A stretch of DNA of 64,000 nucleotides, taken from assembly GCF_014192715.1 (NCBI RefSeq), contig NZ_JACHYH010000001.1, forward strand, positions 248,001 to 312,000, given 5' to 3'. Below the pieces are notes generated by a model, which ran no database searches, was not told the origin of the DNA, and saw only the letters and a program-made list of their open reading frames with translations. Positions 38,576-46,907 of the stretch are shown piece after piece. The translations under genes were made by a program, and so were the position numbers. The stretch comes from Luteibacter sp. Sphag1AF. Its GTDB lineage: Bacteria; Pseudomonadota; Gammaproteobacteria; Xanthomonadales; Rhodanobacteraceae. Position 1 is the first letter of the stretch; every line of letters starts with the position of its first letter.

Positions 38576-39589
38576 ATGTCCGCCACCGCAGCCACTGTCC
38601 CCACGCCAGGAAAATTGCCCGGCCTGATCCTTGCCTTCGCCATTGCGGCGGTGGCATTCGGGCTGGGCAAGCTGGTGCCGCTGGTGGGCGGCGCCGTCTT
38701 TGGCATCGTGCTGGGTCTGCTTGTGCGGCATTTCGCAGCGCCATCGGCCAGCTATCAGCCGGGCATCCGCTTCGCCTCAAAGCAGATTCTGCAATGGTCG
38801 ATCATCGCGCTGGGCTTTGGCCTCAGCCTGACTCAGGTGGCGCATACCGGGCTTGAATCACTGTCGGTCACGCTGTCCACTGTCGCCGCGGCCGGTATCG
38901 CTGCGTTTGTGCTGGGCAAGGTACTGCGCGTGCACGACAAGCTGCGGCTGCTGATTGGCGTTGGCACCGCCATCTGTGGCGGCTCCGCCATCGCGGCCGT
39001 GGTGCCCATCGTCAAACCCGACGAACATGACACCGCGTTCGCCATCTCCACCATCTTCCTGTTCAACCTGGTGGCGGTGCTGCTGTTCCCCGCCCTCGGC
39101 CATCTCATGCATCTGTCTGACCTGGGCTTCGGCCTGTGGGCGGGCACCGCCATCAACGACACCTCGTCGGTCGTGGCAGCTGGCTACAGTTACAGCCAGA
39201 CCGCTGGCGACTACGCCACCATCGTCAAACTCACCCGCGCCACGCTGATCATTCCCATCTGCCTCGTGCTGGCGATGATTGTGGGCTGGAAGGAAAAGCG
39301 CAGCGGTGGCACCGATTTCAGCATGCGCCGCATCTTCCCGTGGTTCATCCTCTGGTTCCTCGTGGCATCCGCCGTGCGCACCGCTGGCCTCGTTCCCGAC
39401 GTGCTGCTGCCGTGGATTCACTTCGCCGCCGAATGCCTCATCATCGTGGCCCTCACCTCCATCGGCCTCTCCGCCGACCTGCGCCGCATGGCCTCCACTG
39501 GCCCGCGCCCGATTCTCCTGGGCCTCGGAGTCTGGGCCTCGGTCGCCATCACCAGCCTCGTCGTGCAGTACCTGATCGGCCGACTGTGA
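38576..39589 (+). CDS. YeiH/YadS-type putative sulfate exporter family transporter
   Basis: A 337-residue inner-membrane protein of the UPF0324/YeiH family with about ten hydrophobic segments. The conserved GTAICGGSAIAAVVPIVK and GLWAGTAINDTSSVVAAGYSYS are present. Substrate is not established; sulfonate or sulfite export has been proposed for relatives. The start is uncertain. ATG 38576 begins the conserved part but has no ribosome site; ATG 38519 in the same frame adds 19 residues. The best ribosome site nearby drives a different frame. Confidence 0.85.
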   Translation: MSATAATVPTPGKLPGLILAFAIAAVAFGLGKLVPLVGGAVFGIVLGLLVRHFAAPSASYQPGIRFASKQILQWSIIALGFGLSLTQVAHTGLESLSVTLSTVAAAGIAAFVLGKVLRVHDKLRLLIGVGTAICGGSAIAAVVPIVKPDEHDTAFAISTIFLFNLVAVLLFPALGHLMHLSDLGFGLWAGTAINDTSSVVAAGYSYSQTAGDYATIVKLTRATLIIPICLVLAMIVGWKEKRSGGTDFSMRRIFPWFILWFLVASAVRTAGLVPDVLLPWIHFAAECLIIVALTSIGLSADLRRMASTGPRPILLGLGVWASVAITSLVVQYLIGRL

Positions 39590-39607
39590 TCCCGAATTGA
39601 GAAGCTG

Positions 39608-39649
39608 TGAGAGTGAGGCTGCGAGCGATGCATGCCAGTCCCACTCTCA
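39608..39649 (+). repeat. REP-like fragment, copy 2, inside a short inverted repeat
   Basis: GTGAGGCTGCGAGCGAT (39613-39629) repeats the sequence at 18825 with one change. It is enclosed by TGAGAGTG and CACTCTCA, so the element can fold on itself. Confidence 0.4.
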
Positions 39650-39737
39650 AATAATTCCAATGATTTTTTCGGAATAATCGGATAGTTCTGCCTTTCGTGA
39701 ATCGGGATGCTTCCTGCGTCGCCGAATCCTCGGCGGC

Positions 39738-39904
39738 CGGGTGTCGAAACCCGTATCAATCACACACGCAGGCGGTTCGCCGCCTGCGCTCTGAGTGCAC
39801 GTCGTTTTGAGGCGGGCGTGTCGGGCAGGTTTCGTGCCTGGCCGGATTGTGTGATTGACCGGTTTTCGACCCCGACACGTCCGCCACCTTGCTGCGGCAA
39901 GGTG
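39738..39904 (+). promoter_or_regulatory. Strongly structured leader before a small CPTC-motif protein
   Basis: Three nested or serial stems are visible. A closing arm pairs TCAATCACACA (39756-39766) with TGTGTGATTGA (39848-39858), extended by GTCGAAA (39743-39749) with TTTCGAC (39864-39870). Inside is a 9-bp hairpin, CGCAGGCGG/CCGCCTGCG with a TTCG tetraloop (39767-39788). A separate hairpin, CACCTTGC/GCAAGGTG (39885-39904), ends 26 bp before the start codon. No known riboswitch class was recognised. Confidence 0.6.
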
Positions 39905-39930
39905 CGGACCTTCGAGGTAAAGGAACCGCC

Positions 39931-40236
39931 ATGCGTCCGACCGATCAAACCGTCCCCTGCCCTACCTGCAACACGGGAATGTCCATCACCAGCCACCGGC
40001 TGCATGAGGATCTGTTCCTGCGACTGGGTGATGCCACAGCCCTCAATGACCTGATGTCATACACGACCGAAGCCGATGTGAGTCCGGCGACGTTGCAGCG
40101 CATGCACAACCTCAGCAAGCGGCTGTTGAGCGATTCGCTGCCGGCAATCACGGCGATCTGGCTCACTCAGGCGGATCGTATTCCGCCTGAGGCGCTGGAG
40201 ATTCTGAAGGCCGGGCCGTTCGACTCTCTCCCATAA
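39931..40236 (+). CDS. Small hypothetical protein with CPTC motif
   Basis: A 101-residue protein not recognised. It begins MRPTDQTVPCPTCNTG, with a C-x2-C pair that could bind metal but has no visible second pair, so a full zinc ribbon is not supported. The rest is helical (LHEDLFLRLGDATALNDLM; SPATLQRMHNLSKRLL). It has no signal peptide. ATG 39931 has AAAGGAA 7 nt upstream. The highly folded leader before it suggests post-transcriptional control. It is convergent with the ureohydrolase-like gene. Confidence 0.65.
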   Translation: MRPTDQTVPCPTCNTGMSITSHRLHEDLFLRLGDATALNDLMSYTTEADVSPATLQRMHNLSKRLLSDSLPAITAIWLTQADRIPPEALEILKAGPFDSLP

Positions 40237-40252
40237 GAGAGCCGGGGATGGA

Positions 40253-41125
40253 TCACGGCGCGCTGTTGCGGGCGATGGCCAGAAGCAGGCGTTCGTTGAG
40301 TGCGTGTTGCTGGGCTTGCCATGCGGCGAGGCTGGCTTCGGGGATGTCGTCCTGGCCGTCCATCGCACTCAGGCGGCGCTTCCACCACGTCTTGTAGCGA
40401 TAGCGCGAAATCTCGCCCGTGACATCGCTGCCGATGATCCGGCCCGCGAGTGCATCCATCATCGCTTCGCCGCCGGCCTCATTCAACGTGCCCTGATCCC
40501 AGTTTGTCATCGCGACGGACGCGTCGTAGGCATCCTTGTCGATAGACAGATAAACCGGCCGGCGCTGCGCAGAAAGTGCTTCGACAAACGCCTCGATCAT
40601 CGCGGAGGACGAATCAAACGAACGGAACGCCGATGCCATACCCGCACGACGCGACCAGGTGGTATCCACGCCACACGACCAATACGTGAGGCGACCCGCG
40701 CGCAGTGGACCACGGTAATTTTCCCAGGCGTGACCCGCACCGATGTCGCTGGACGTGATGCCCACCACGTGCACGTGATTGACGTGCGGCAACATCGCCA
40801 CGCGACGCACCCACGACCCGCAGTGCACGCCGAACGGAAAACGCATGTTGTCCGGATGATTGTCGAACACGACCACATCCATCGGTTCCACCGGGCGAAC
40901 GCGCTCCACCAGCGGCCAGGTCAGATGGTGGAAATCACCACTGCCCATGAACACCGTGCCGTAGTCCAGTGGCAAGGCTGCATCCAGCGTTTCCCTGAAG
41001 CGCCGCAGCGCGCTCAGCGAACAGCCAAAACGCAGCGTTTCCTGCCACTGCTCCAGCGGCAGAACCACCCGCCCGGCCAACGGCCCGACGGAGCTGTCCA
41101 TATCAAGTACGACGGGACGCTTCAT
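40253..41125 (-). CDS. Arginase/ureohydrolase-family protein
   Basis: A 290-residue protein with a divergent ureohydrolase pattern. Metal-site candidates are GSGDFHH (near 60-66), FDNHPDNMRFPFG (near 85) and LSIDKDAYD (near 195), which match the GxxH, DxHxD and SxDxDxxD motifs of arginase/agmatinase. The substrate could be arginine, agmatine or another guanidino compound; it is also possible that catalysis is lost. ATG 41125 follows AGGAAGAG and lies inside the end of the upstream GNAT gene (overlap 23 bp), so translation is probably coupled. Confidence 0.72.
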   Translation of the reverse strand: MKRPVVLDMDSSVGPLAGRVVLPLEQWQETLRFGCSLSALRRFRETLDAALPLDYGTVFMGSGDFHHLTWPLVERVRPVEPMDVVVFDNHPDNMRFPFGVHCGSWVRRVAMLPHVNHVHVVGITSSDIGAGHAWENYRGPLRAGRLTYWSCGVDTTWSRRAGMASAFRSFDSSSAMIEAFVEALSAQRRPVYLSIDKDAYDASVAMTNWDQGTLNEAGGEAMMDALAGRIIGSDVTGEISRYRYKTWWKRRLSAMDGQDDIPEASLAAWQAQQHALNERLLLAIARNSAP

Positions 41126-42173
41126 ACTCTTCCTGCCATTGTCGATCGCTTTCAAAGTGTTTCGTCATGCGCCTCAGCACGAAGCGCAGCAAGGGATTGC
41201 GGATGTACACCGCGTGGCGCGTCATGTGAAAACGTGCGCCCAGCGATGCCTTGACCTCAGGGTCGGTCCAGCCCGCCACATAATGCGTAAGACCCTGTGC
41301 GCGGGCGTATTCGAGGTTGTACATCCAGCTCACGAAATACAGATTGTGCTCGCGCGCCAGCGGATACGAAAAGCCGATGTATTTATCCAGAAGACGACCC
41401 TCGTGCACATAGCAGAGGTTCCAGCCGACCAGCGTGCCCTGGTGGCGATACACCATCACCACGCCGCCACCGTCTTCGTCCTGCAATGCGCGGCGAAAGA
41501 ATTCCAGATCCAGCAGATCGAAATGAATGTCGCTCTGCTCGTACACCTGCCGATACAACGCATAGAACGCGGCCACCCGCTCGGGGTCGGCAAACGCCTT
41601 GCCCGTGGGAATCACTTCCACGTCCAGATCGTCGCGCGAGCGCAACTTGCGGCGCAGGTTCTTCCGACGGCTGGACGACAGGCGCCCCAGATACTCATCG
41701 GCAGACGCAAAGTCGATGGGAACCCACGCCAGCGCCTGACCCTCCACCATCACGAAGCCCGCCTGCGTCGCGGCCTCGATGAAGCGGCTGGACCATGCGC
41801 TCTCTGCGGCGCCAAGCAGTGGAGATTCCTCGGGAATATCCTTGACCACCACCAACGGATACTGGCGCGCCACCGTGGAGCGCAGTTCCTGCGCCAATGC
41901 TTCGGGCTCGGCAGAGCCAGGGAACATGGCGTACTCGCTGACCGTGGTACCCACGAAACAGGTCAGCGGGCGCAACAAACCGGACCACAGCCGGTACAGT
42001 GGCAGAGCACGGACGCGTTCGCGTAGCGCATTATCGGCCGTGGTCAGCAGATCGAATGGCGCGACGAACGCGGGGATGCCATCCTTCGTCCGCAGGGTCT
42101 TGAAGCCCAGCGGCGGGGATTGGTCGAAATGCGCCAGAAGCGCATCCGGCTCAAGCTGATTCAGGAAAGCCAT
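41103..42173 (-). CDS. GNAT-family N-acyltransferase (BioF2/CelD-like)
   Basis: A 356-residue protein with a C-terminal Acetyltransferase_6-type domain: SRRKNLRRKLRSRDDLDVEV, then YRHQGTLVGWNLCYVHEG and DKYIGFSYPLAREHNLYF. This class uses acyl-CoA or acyl-ACP donors and includes FemAB-like aminoacyl transferases. The N-terminal third is not assigned. It is divergent from the ACP-ketosynthase pair across 90 bp and overlaps the ureohydrolase-like gene, so the four may form one divergent unit. Confidence 0.78.
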   Translation of the reverse strand: MAFLNQLEPDALLAHFDQSPPLGFKTLRTKDGIPAFVAPFDLLTTADNALRERVRALPLYRLWSGLLRPLTCFVGTTVSEYAMFPGSAEPEALAQELRSTVARQYPLVVVKDIPEESPLLGAAESAWSSRFIEAATQAGFVMVEGQALAWVPIDFASADEYLGRLSSSRRKNLRRKLRSRDDLDVEVIPTGKAFADPERVAAFYALYRQVYEQSDIHFDLLDLEFFRRALQDEDGGGVVMVYRHQGTLVGWNLCYVHEGRLLDKYIGFSYPLAREHNLYFVSWMYNLEYARAQGLTHYVAGWTDPEVKASLGARFHMTRHAVYIRNPLLRFVLRRMTKHFESDRQWQEEYEASRRT

Positions 42174-42263
42174 GCGTAAGGTTTCCGCCGCTATGCTCGG
42201 GGCGCCGTGCCCTCCGGCTGCCGTTCCGGCATCCGGGCTCGCAACGACGAGGAGGTTGGGGTC

Positions 42264-42530
42264 ATGAGTACATCTGTTGAAGACAGGGTGCTGGACATCA
42301 TCGCAGCAAGTGCGAAGGTAGACCGATCCACCATCAGCACCAGCACTACGCTGGCCGAAATCGGCGTCACGTCGCTGGATGCCATCGAGATCATCTTCGA
42401 TATCGAGGAAGCCTTCGAGGTCACACTGCCCGAAGGCAATGCCAACTTCGACACCGAGACCATCGCCAGTCTGGTGGAGGCCGTAGAGAAGGGCCTCGCC
42501 ATCAAGGCAGGTTCCGCGCCCCCCGCCTGA
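42264..42530 (+). CDS. Acyl carrier protein
   Basis: An 88-residue ACP. The phosphopantetheine attachment Ser37 lies in GVTSLDAIEIIFDIEEAF, with TSL in place of the DSL of fatty-acid AcpP, which suggests a dedicated carrier. ATG 42264 follows a GAGGTTGGGG ribosome site. A ketosynthase starts 32 bp downstream. This is not the housekeeping acpP context (fabD-fabG-acpP-fabF). Confidence 0.88.
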   Translation: MSTSVEDRVLDIIAASAKVDRSTISTSTTLAEIGVTSLDAIEIIFDIEEAFEVTLPEGNANFDTETIASLVEAVEKGLAIKAGSAPPA

Positions 42531-42562
42531 TTCCGCCCGCGTGCTGTCGATGGAGAGATGCC

Positions 42563-43789
42563 ATGAGCAATCGGATGGAACGACGGGTGGTCCTGACCGG
42601 CCTGGGCGCAGTCAGCGCCTTCGGCATTGGCGTGGATCCTCTGTGGGGCGCGTTGTCTGAAGGACGTTCGGCCATTGGCCCTCTGCGCCATCCGTACGCG
42701 AAGGACCTGAAAGCCACCATCGCGGCGCAATTGCACGATTTCAGACCCGAAGATCATTTCGACGAACGCGTGCTGCCCCTGCTGGATCGCGTTTCGCAGT
42801 TCGCCCTGCTCGCTGCACGCGAGGCGGCGAAACAGGCCGGCCTGCCCCACGGTGGCGACAACAGCCATCGCACGGCGGTGATTGTGGGCACCGGCGCTGG
42901 CGGCGAAACCTCGCGCGACGAGCAGGACCGCAAGCTCTACGGCGAAGGCGCCGTACGCGTGCATCCGCTGAGCATCGTGCGCATCATGACCAGCGCACCG
43001 TGCAGCCACATCAGCATGGAGCTGGGCTCCACGGGCCCGGCATTCGTGGTGTCCAGCGCGTGCGCATCGGCCAATCACGCCATCTGCCAGGCCGTGGCGT
43101 TGCTGCGCAGCGGCATGGCCGACGTGGCGGTGACCGGCGGCGCGGAGGCCTGCCTCAGTTTCGGTGTGTTCCGCGCATGGGAAGCCATGCGCATCCTGGC
43201 CGACGATACCTGTCGCCCCTTCTGCAAGCAGCGTCACGGGCTGGTACTGGGCGAAGGCGCAGCCATGTTTGTGCTGGAAACGCTGGAGCACGCCAGAGGA
43301 CGCGGCGCGACGATCCTTGCGGAGATCGCGGGCACGGGCATGAGTGCCGACGCCGGCGACATCGTGGCACCGTCTGCCGAGGGTGCGGCGCGAGCCATTC
43401 AGGCCGCACTGAGCGATGCCGGCCTGAGCGCCAGCGACATCGGTTACATCAACGCGCACGGCACGGGCACGCAGGCCAACGACGTGACCGAAACGCGAGC
43501 CATCCATCAGGTATTCGGCCCACGGGCCACCGAAGTGCCGGTGTCTTCCACGAAGTCGATGCACGGTCATGCGCTGGGTGCCTCAGGTGCGCTTGAGCTT
43601 GTGGCGGTGGTGCAAGCATTGCGCAACGGCATCCTTCCTCCCACGGCCAACTTCCTGGACCCGGACCCTGCGTGTGACCTTGACGTCATACGCAACGAGC
43701 CAAGGCGTGTGCAGGTAGCGGCCGCACTGTCCCATTCGTTCGCTTTCGGCGGACTCAATGCGGTGCTCGCGGTGCGCGCACCGGACTGA
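42563..43789 (+). CDS. Beta-ketoacyl-ACP synthase (FabF-like, KAS II type)
   Basis: A 408-residue condensing enzyme with the complete Cys-His-His triad: Cys167 in SSACASANHA, His299 in NAHGTGTQAND and His334 in STKSMHGHALGASG. It extends an acyl chain on the neighbouring ACP with malonyl-ACP. Length matches FabF (413). No dedicated ketoreductase, dehydratase or thioesterase is next to it, so it must borrow these or make a short keto product. A terminator follows. Confidence 0.92.
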   Translation: MSNRMERRVVLTGLGAVSAFGIGVDPLWGALSEGRSAIGPLRHPYAKDLKATIAAQLHDFRPEDHFDERVLPLLDRVSQFALLAAREAAKQAGLPHGGDNSHRTAVIVGTGAGGETSRDEQDRKLYGEGAVRVHPLSIVRIMTSAPCSHISMELGSTGPAFVVSSACASANHAICQAVALLRSGMADVAVTGGAEACLSFGVFRAWEAMRILADDTCRPFCKQRHGLVLGEGAAMFVLETLEHARGRGATILAEIAGTGMSADAGDIVAPSAEGAARAIQAALSDAGLSASDIGYINAHGTGTQANDVTETRAIHQVFGPRATEVPVSSTKSMHGHALGASGALELVAVVQALRNGILPPTANFLDPDPACDLDVIRNEPRRVQVAAALSHSFAFGGLNAVLAVRAPD

Positions 43790-43813
43790 AACAAATCGTG
43801 TCACCAAAAAACA

Positions 43814-43849
43814 GGGCGAAGGAGCCGGCTGTTGCCGACTCCTTCGCCC
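43814..43849. terminator. Bidirectional terminator
   Basis: GGGCGAAGGAG pairs with CTCCTTCGCCC over 11 bp, then CGGC/GCCG with TGTT loop. The run of A on the left becomes a T-run for the leftward aminotransferase transcript. Confidence 0.85.
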
Positions 43850-43859
43850 GGAGGACTTA

Positions 43860-45263
43860 TCAGCCCTTTTTCGCCTTCGTCAGCAGCTGATCCAGCAGCG
43901 AGATGGCGAGGTCGATCTCTTCGTGGCTGATGTCCAGCGACGGAGCGAACGTGATCACGTTCTTGTACCAGCCGCCCACGTCCAGCACGAGGCCGATCTT
44001 CTTGCCGTTGTGCTCAAGGCCACCGGCCAGACCGATGTCGACCATCTTGTCGAGCAGTTCCTTGTTCGGCGTGAAGCCGTCATCGGTGCAGATCTCGGCG
44101 CGCAGCGCCAGACCCAGGCCGTCGACATCGCCGATTTCCTTGTGACGCTTCTGAAGATCCTTCAGGCCATCCAAGAAGTGCTTGCCCTTCTCCACGACCT
44201 TCGTGCCGTAGTCCAGCTCGTAACCCATCTTGATCACTTCCAGACCGAGGGCGGTGCCCAGCGGGTTGGAGTTGAACGTGGAGTGCGTCGAGCCCGGCGG
44301 GAAGATGGTCGGGTTGATCAACTCTTCGCGAGCCCACAGGCCCGACAGCGGGTTCAGGCCATTGGTCAGCGCCTTGCCGAACACGATCACGTCGGGGTTC
44401 ACACCGAAGTTCTCGATCGACCACAGCTTGCCGGTGCGCCAGAAACCCATCTGGATTTCGTCGCAGACCATCAGGATGCCGTACTTGTCGAGCACCTTCT
44501 TCAGGTCGATGAAGAAGTTCTTCGGCGGAATGACGTAGCCGCCGGTGCCCTGGATCGGCTCGACGTAGAACGCAGCGTATTCAGCCTGGCCGACCTTCGG
44601 GTCCCACACGCCGTTGTATTCGGTTTCGAACAGACGCTCGAACTGGCGCACGCAGGCATCCGAATATTCTTCCGGCGTCATGCCCTTCGGGCGACGGAAC
44701 GGATACGGGAACGGGATGAACATCGCGCGCTCGCCGAAGTGGCCGAAGCGACGACGGTAGCGATAGCTGGAGGTGATGGACGACGCGCCGAGCGTGCGGC
44801 CGTGGTAGCCACCTTCAAACGCGAACATCAGGCTCTTGCCGTTGCGCGCATTGCGCACGAGCTTGAGCGAATCTTCCACCGCCTGCGCGCCACCCACGTT
44901 GAAGTGCACGCGACCGTCGAGGCCGAACTTCGACTTCGCGTCCACCGCGATGGTCTTGGCCAGCTCGATCTTGGTCTGGTGCAGGTACTGGCTGGCCACC
45001 TGCGGGAGCAGGTCGATCTGGTCCTTCAATCGATCATTCAGACGCTTGTTGCCGTAACCGAAGTTGACGGCCGAGTACCACATCTGCAGGTCGAGGAAGG
45101 GGATGTTTTCGCTGTCGTAGATGTAGCTGCCTTCCGCGTGGCGGAAGATCTTCGGCGGATCGACATAGTGCACGGTGTCGCCGAACGAGCAGTACTTCGC
45201 CTCATCGGCAAGCAGCTGCGCGTCGTCGATGACGATCTGCGGATTCCTGGAGAGAACGTTCAT
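43860..45263 (-). CDS. Class III PLP-dependent aminotransferase
   Basis: A 467-residue aminotransferase of the class III (ornithine/GABA type) family. The PLP lysine is Lys297 in VIVFGKALTNGLNPLSG, with the cofactor Asp268 in VCDEIQMGFWRTG. YHGRTLGASSIT is the phosphate-binding region. The substrate is unknown. It lies 15 bp after an HAD phosphatase on the same strand, so the pair may make an amino compound from a phosphorylated keto precursor. Codon use looks different from the neighbours in being rich in Lys/Asn codons. Confidence 0.87.
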   Translation of the reverse strand: MNVLSRNPQIVIDDAQLLADEAKYCSFGDTVHYVDPPKIFRHAEGSYIYDSENIPFLDLQMWYSAVNFGYGNKRLNDRLKDQIDLLPQVASQYLHQTKIELAKTIAVDAKSKFGLDGRVHFNVGGAQAVEDSLKLVRNARNGKSLMFAFEGGYHGRTLGASSITSSYRYRRRFGHFGERAMFIPFPYPFRRPKGMTPEEYSDACVRQFERLFETEYNGVWDPKVGQAEYAAFYVEPIQGTGGYVIPPKNFFIDLKKVLDKYGILMVCDEIQMGFWRTGKLWSIENFGVNPDVIVFGKALTNGLNPLSGLWAREELINPTIFPPGSTHSTFNSNPLGTALGLEVIKMGYELDYGTKVVEKGKHFLDGLKDLQKRHKEIGDVDGLGLALRAEICTDDGFTPNKELLDKMVDIGLAGGLEHNGKKIGLVLDVGGWYKNVITFAPSLDISHEEIDLAISLLDQLLTKAKKG

Positions 45264-45278
45264 GCGGGTTCGATCCTG

Positions 45279-45983
45279 TTACGTCGTAAGTGCGGGAGTC
45301 GGGGCGACGACGATCTCGGGTGGGAGACGTCCGTCAGCAAGCGCGGGAAGCAGTTCCAGCGCCTCGTCAAAGCTTGCAATGGGCACGTACGGGATACCCG
45401 CCGCGCGGCAATGCTCGATCAGGCGGTTCTTCGCGAACACGAAGTCCACGGTGTCAGCGGCACAGAAGTCCGACGCACCATCGCCGATCAGAAGGGTCTT
45501 TCGGCCGGTCGCACGCGACTCGGCTACGCAGGCGCACTTGCAGGTGCCGCTGCGGCAGTCCGGCTGGCGGAACGGCGAGGTGAGGCGCCATTCGCGGTCG
45601 CCCGCCATGTTCAGGTGATTGGCAGCCACGGGCAGCGAATTCAGGCCATGACGCTCAAGGATCGAGGCAATGGCGTAATCCAGGCCATCGCTCACCACGC
45701 GAATCGGCATGCCAAGGCGCGAGGCCTCAGTCACGAACGCCGGGAAGCCATGGTCGATGTGCAGGCCGTGCAGGTGCGCATCCATTTCCGCGCGGGTGAC
45801 GTCCAGCAGGCTGACCTGCCCGGCCATGCATTCGGCCGAGCCGATGCGGCCCGCGCGCCAGTCGCGCTCAAGAATTTCCCAGCCGGGACGGCCGAAGCGA
45901 TCCAGCAGCGAGTCAATGACGTCCTCGACGGTAATCGTGCCGTCGAAGTCGCAAAGGATGTTCCATGAAACCGAGTGATCCAC
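45279..45983 (-). CDS. MtnX-like HAD-IB family phosphatase
   Basis: A 234-residue phosphatase. HAD motif I is DFDGT (Asp12, Asp14), motif II SDGLDYAI, motif III/IV GRKTLLIGDGASDF. A Cys cluster (C-x4-C-x-C-x-C, in CRSGTCKCAC) between them resembles MtnX relatives. MtnX dephosphorylates an enolase product in methionine salvage, but no other salvage gene is here. The start appears to be GTG 45983 with a poor ribosome site. It is likely co-transcribed with the aminotransferase. Confidence 0.82.
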   Translation of the reverse strand: MDHSVSWNILCDFDGTITVEDVIDSLLDRFGRPGWEILERDWRAGRIGSAECMAGQVSLLDVTRAEMDAHLHGLHIDHGFPAFVTEASRLGMPIRVVSDGLDYAIASILERHGLNSLPVAANHLNMAGDREWRLTSPFRQPDCRSGTCKCACVAESRATGRKTLLIGDGASDFCAADTVDFVFAKNRLIEHCRAAGIPYVPIASFDEALELLPALADGRLPPEIVVAPTPALTT

Positions 45984-46137
45984 TTGGGATGTCCACCAAT
46001 TAGGGTTGAGCGCAGATTAGGGAGGGTTCCTTTCGCACCCCTTTCCCCCTCTCCACACGGGTTTCACATAGCACCGTAGACCTCCTGAACACACGGTCCC
46101 GCTATGATCTTCGGCGAACTTTCACGCCAGCGAACCG

Positions 46138-46905
46138 ATGAGTCTTTGCCGTCCCCTTGCCCGAATCGCACTCCTGTCCCTGATCCCGTCCTGCGCGGCC
46201 TTCGCCAGCGAAGAGGCCAGCTACGCCATCGGCGCTGGCGCTGAACGGATGCCCTCCTGGATGGGCTCCCGCGACCATCGCATACAACCCCTGCCCTATA
46301 TCGACATCACGCTTCCGGATATCGGCGAGCTGTCCACGGCCGATGGCCTCACTGTCGACTTCATTCACGGCCAAGCATGGCACGGCGGTCTTTACGGAAA
46401 CTACCTCTGGGGAAGAACAAGTGATGACCTTGGCGCACTGGGCGGCAAGATAACCTCGCTTTCACCGCGTTTTCTGGGCGGTGGCTATGTGGAATACGAG
46501 TTCAGCAAACAGTGGACGCTGGGCAGCCATCTCTCTCACGACACCGGCGGCGCGGGTGCCTACTTTGCCGTTTATGCCGACTGGAAGCTTCCGGACCTGG
46601 GCTACATCGAGCATTCGTTCGAGTTTCAGTGGGAAGCCATGAATGGCGCGGCGATGCGACGCTTCTTCGGCGTCACCGCTGCCGAGGCCGAGCGCATCGG
46701 CACGCAGGCATGGCGGCCTGCCGCTGGCGGCGAGCAGGCCTATGTCGAATACGACGCGTTCATTCCGACCAGCCAGCACACCGGTTTCGCGCTGTCGCTG
46801 AACTACGGGCGCCTGCTGGGCGATGCCGCATCCAGCCCGCTGGTGCGCCGTTATGGCACGCGCACGCAGTTCTCGCAGTCACTGGCGTTCGTGTATCACT
46901 TTTGA
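46138..46905 (+). CDS. MipA/OmpV family outer-membrane protein
   Basis: A 255-residue beta-barrel protein with a signal peptide (residues about 1-23, RIALLSLIPSCAAFA). It begins the mature part with the family's YAIGAGAERMPSWMGS and ends in an outer-membrane signature (FSQSLAFVYHF, terminal Phe). MipA was described as a scaffold between murein synthase and hydrolase; OmpV relatives are linked to osmotic or antibiotic response. It converges on the exporter genes, with stops 2 bp apart. Confidence 0.83.
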   Translation: MSLCRPLARIALLSLIPSCAAFASEEASYAIGAGAERMPSWMGSRDHRIQPLPYIDITLPDIGELSTADGLTVDFIHGQAWHGGLYGNYLWGRTSDDLGALGGKITSLSPRFLGGGYVEYEFSKQWTLGSHLSHDTGGAGAYFAVYADWKLPDLGYIEHSFEFQWEAMNGAAMRRFFGVTAAEAERIGTQAWRPAAGGEQAYVEYDAFIPTSQHTGFALSLNYGRLLGDAASSPLVRRYGTRTQFSQSLAFVYHF

Positions 46906-46907
46906 GG

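Noticed and set aside
43758-45968. A 736-codon open frame antisense to the aminotransferase and phosphatase genes
   Set aside because: It mirrors two well-supported genes, has no family motif, and is explained by high GC at third codon positions. Similar long antisense frames opposite recQ, the PerM-like gene, ptsI and the large receptor were dropped for the same reason.
43860-45983. Methionine salvage operon (because of the MtnX-like phosphatase)
   Set aside because: No mtnA, mtnB, mtnC, mtnD or mtnN homologue is nearby, and the partner is a class III aminotransferase, not the usual salvage enzyme.
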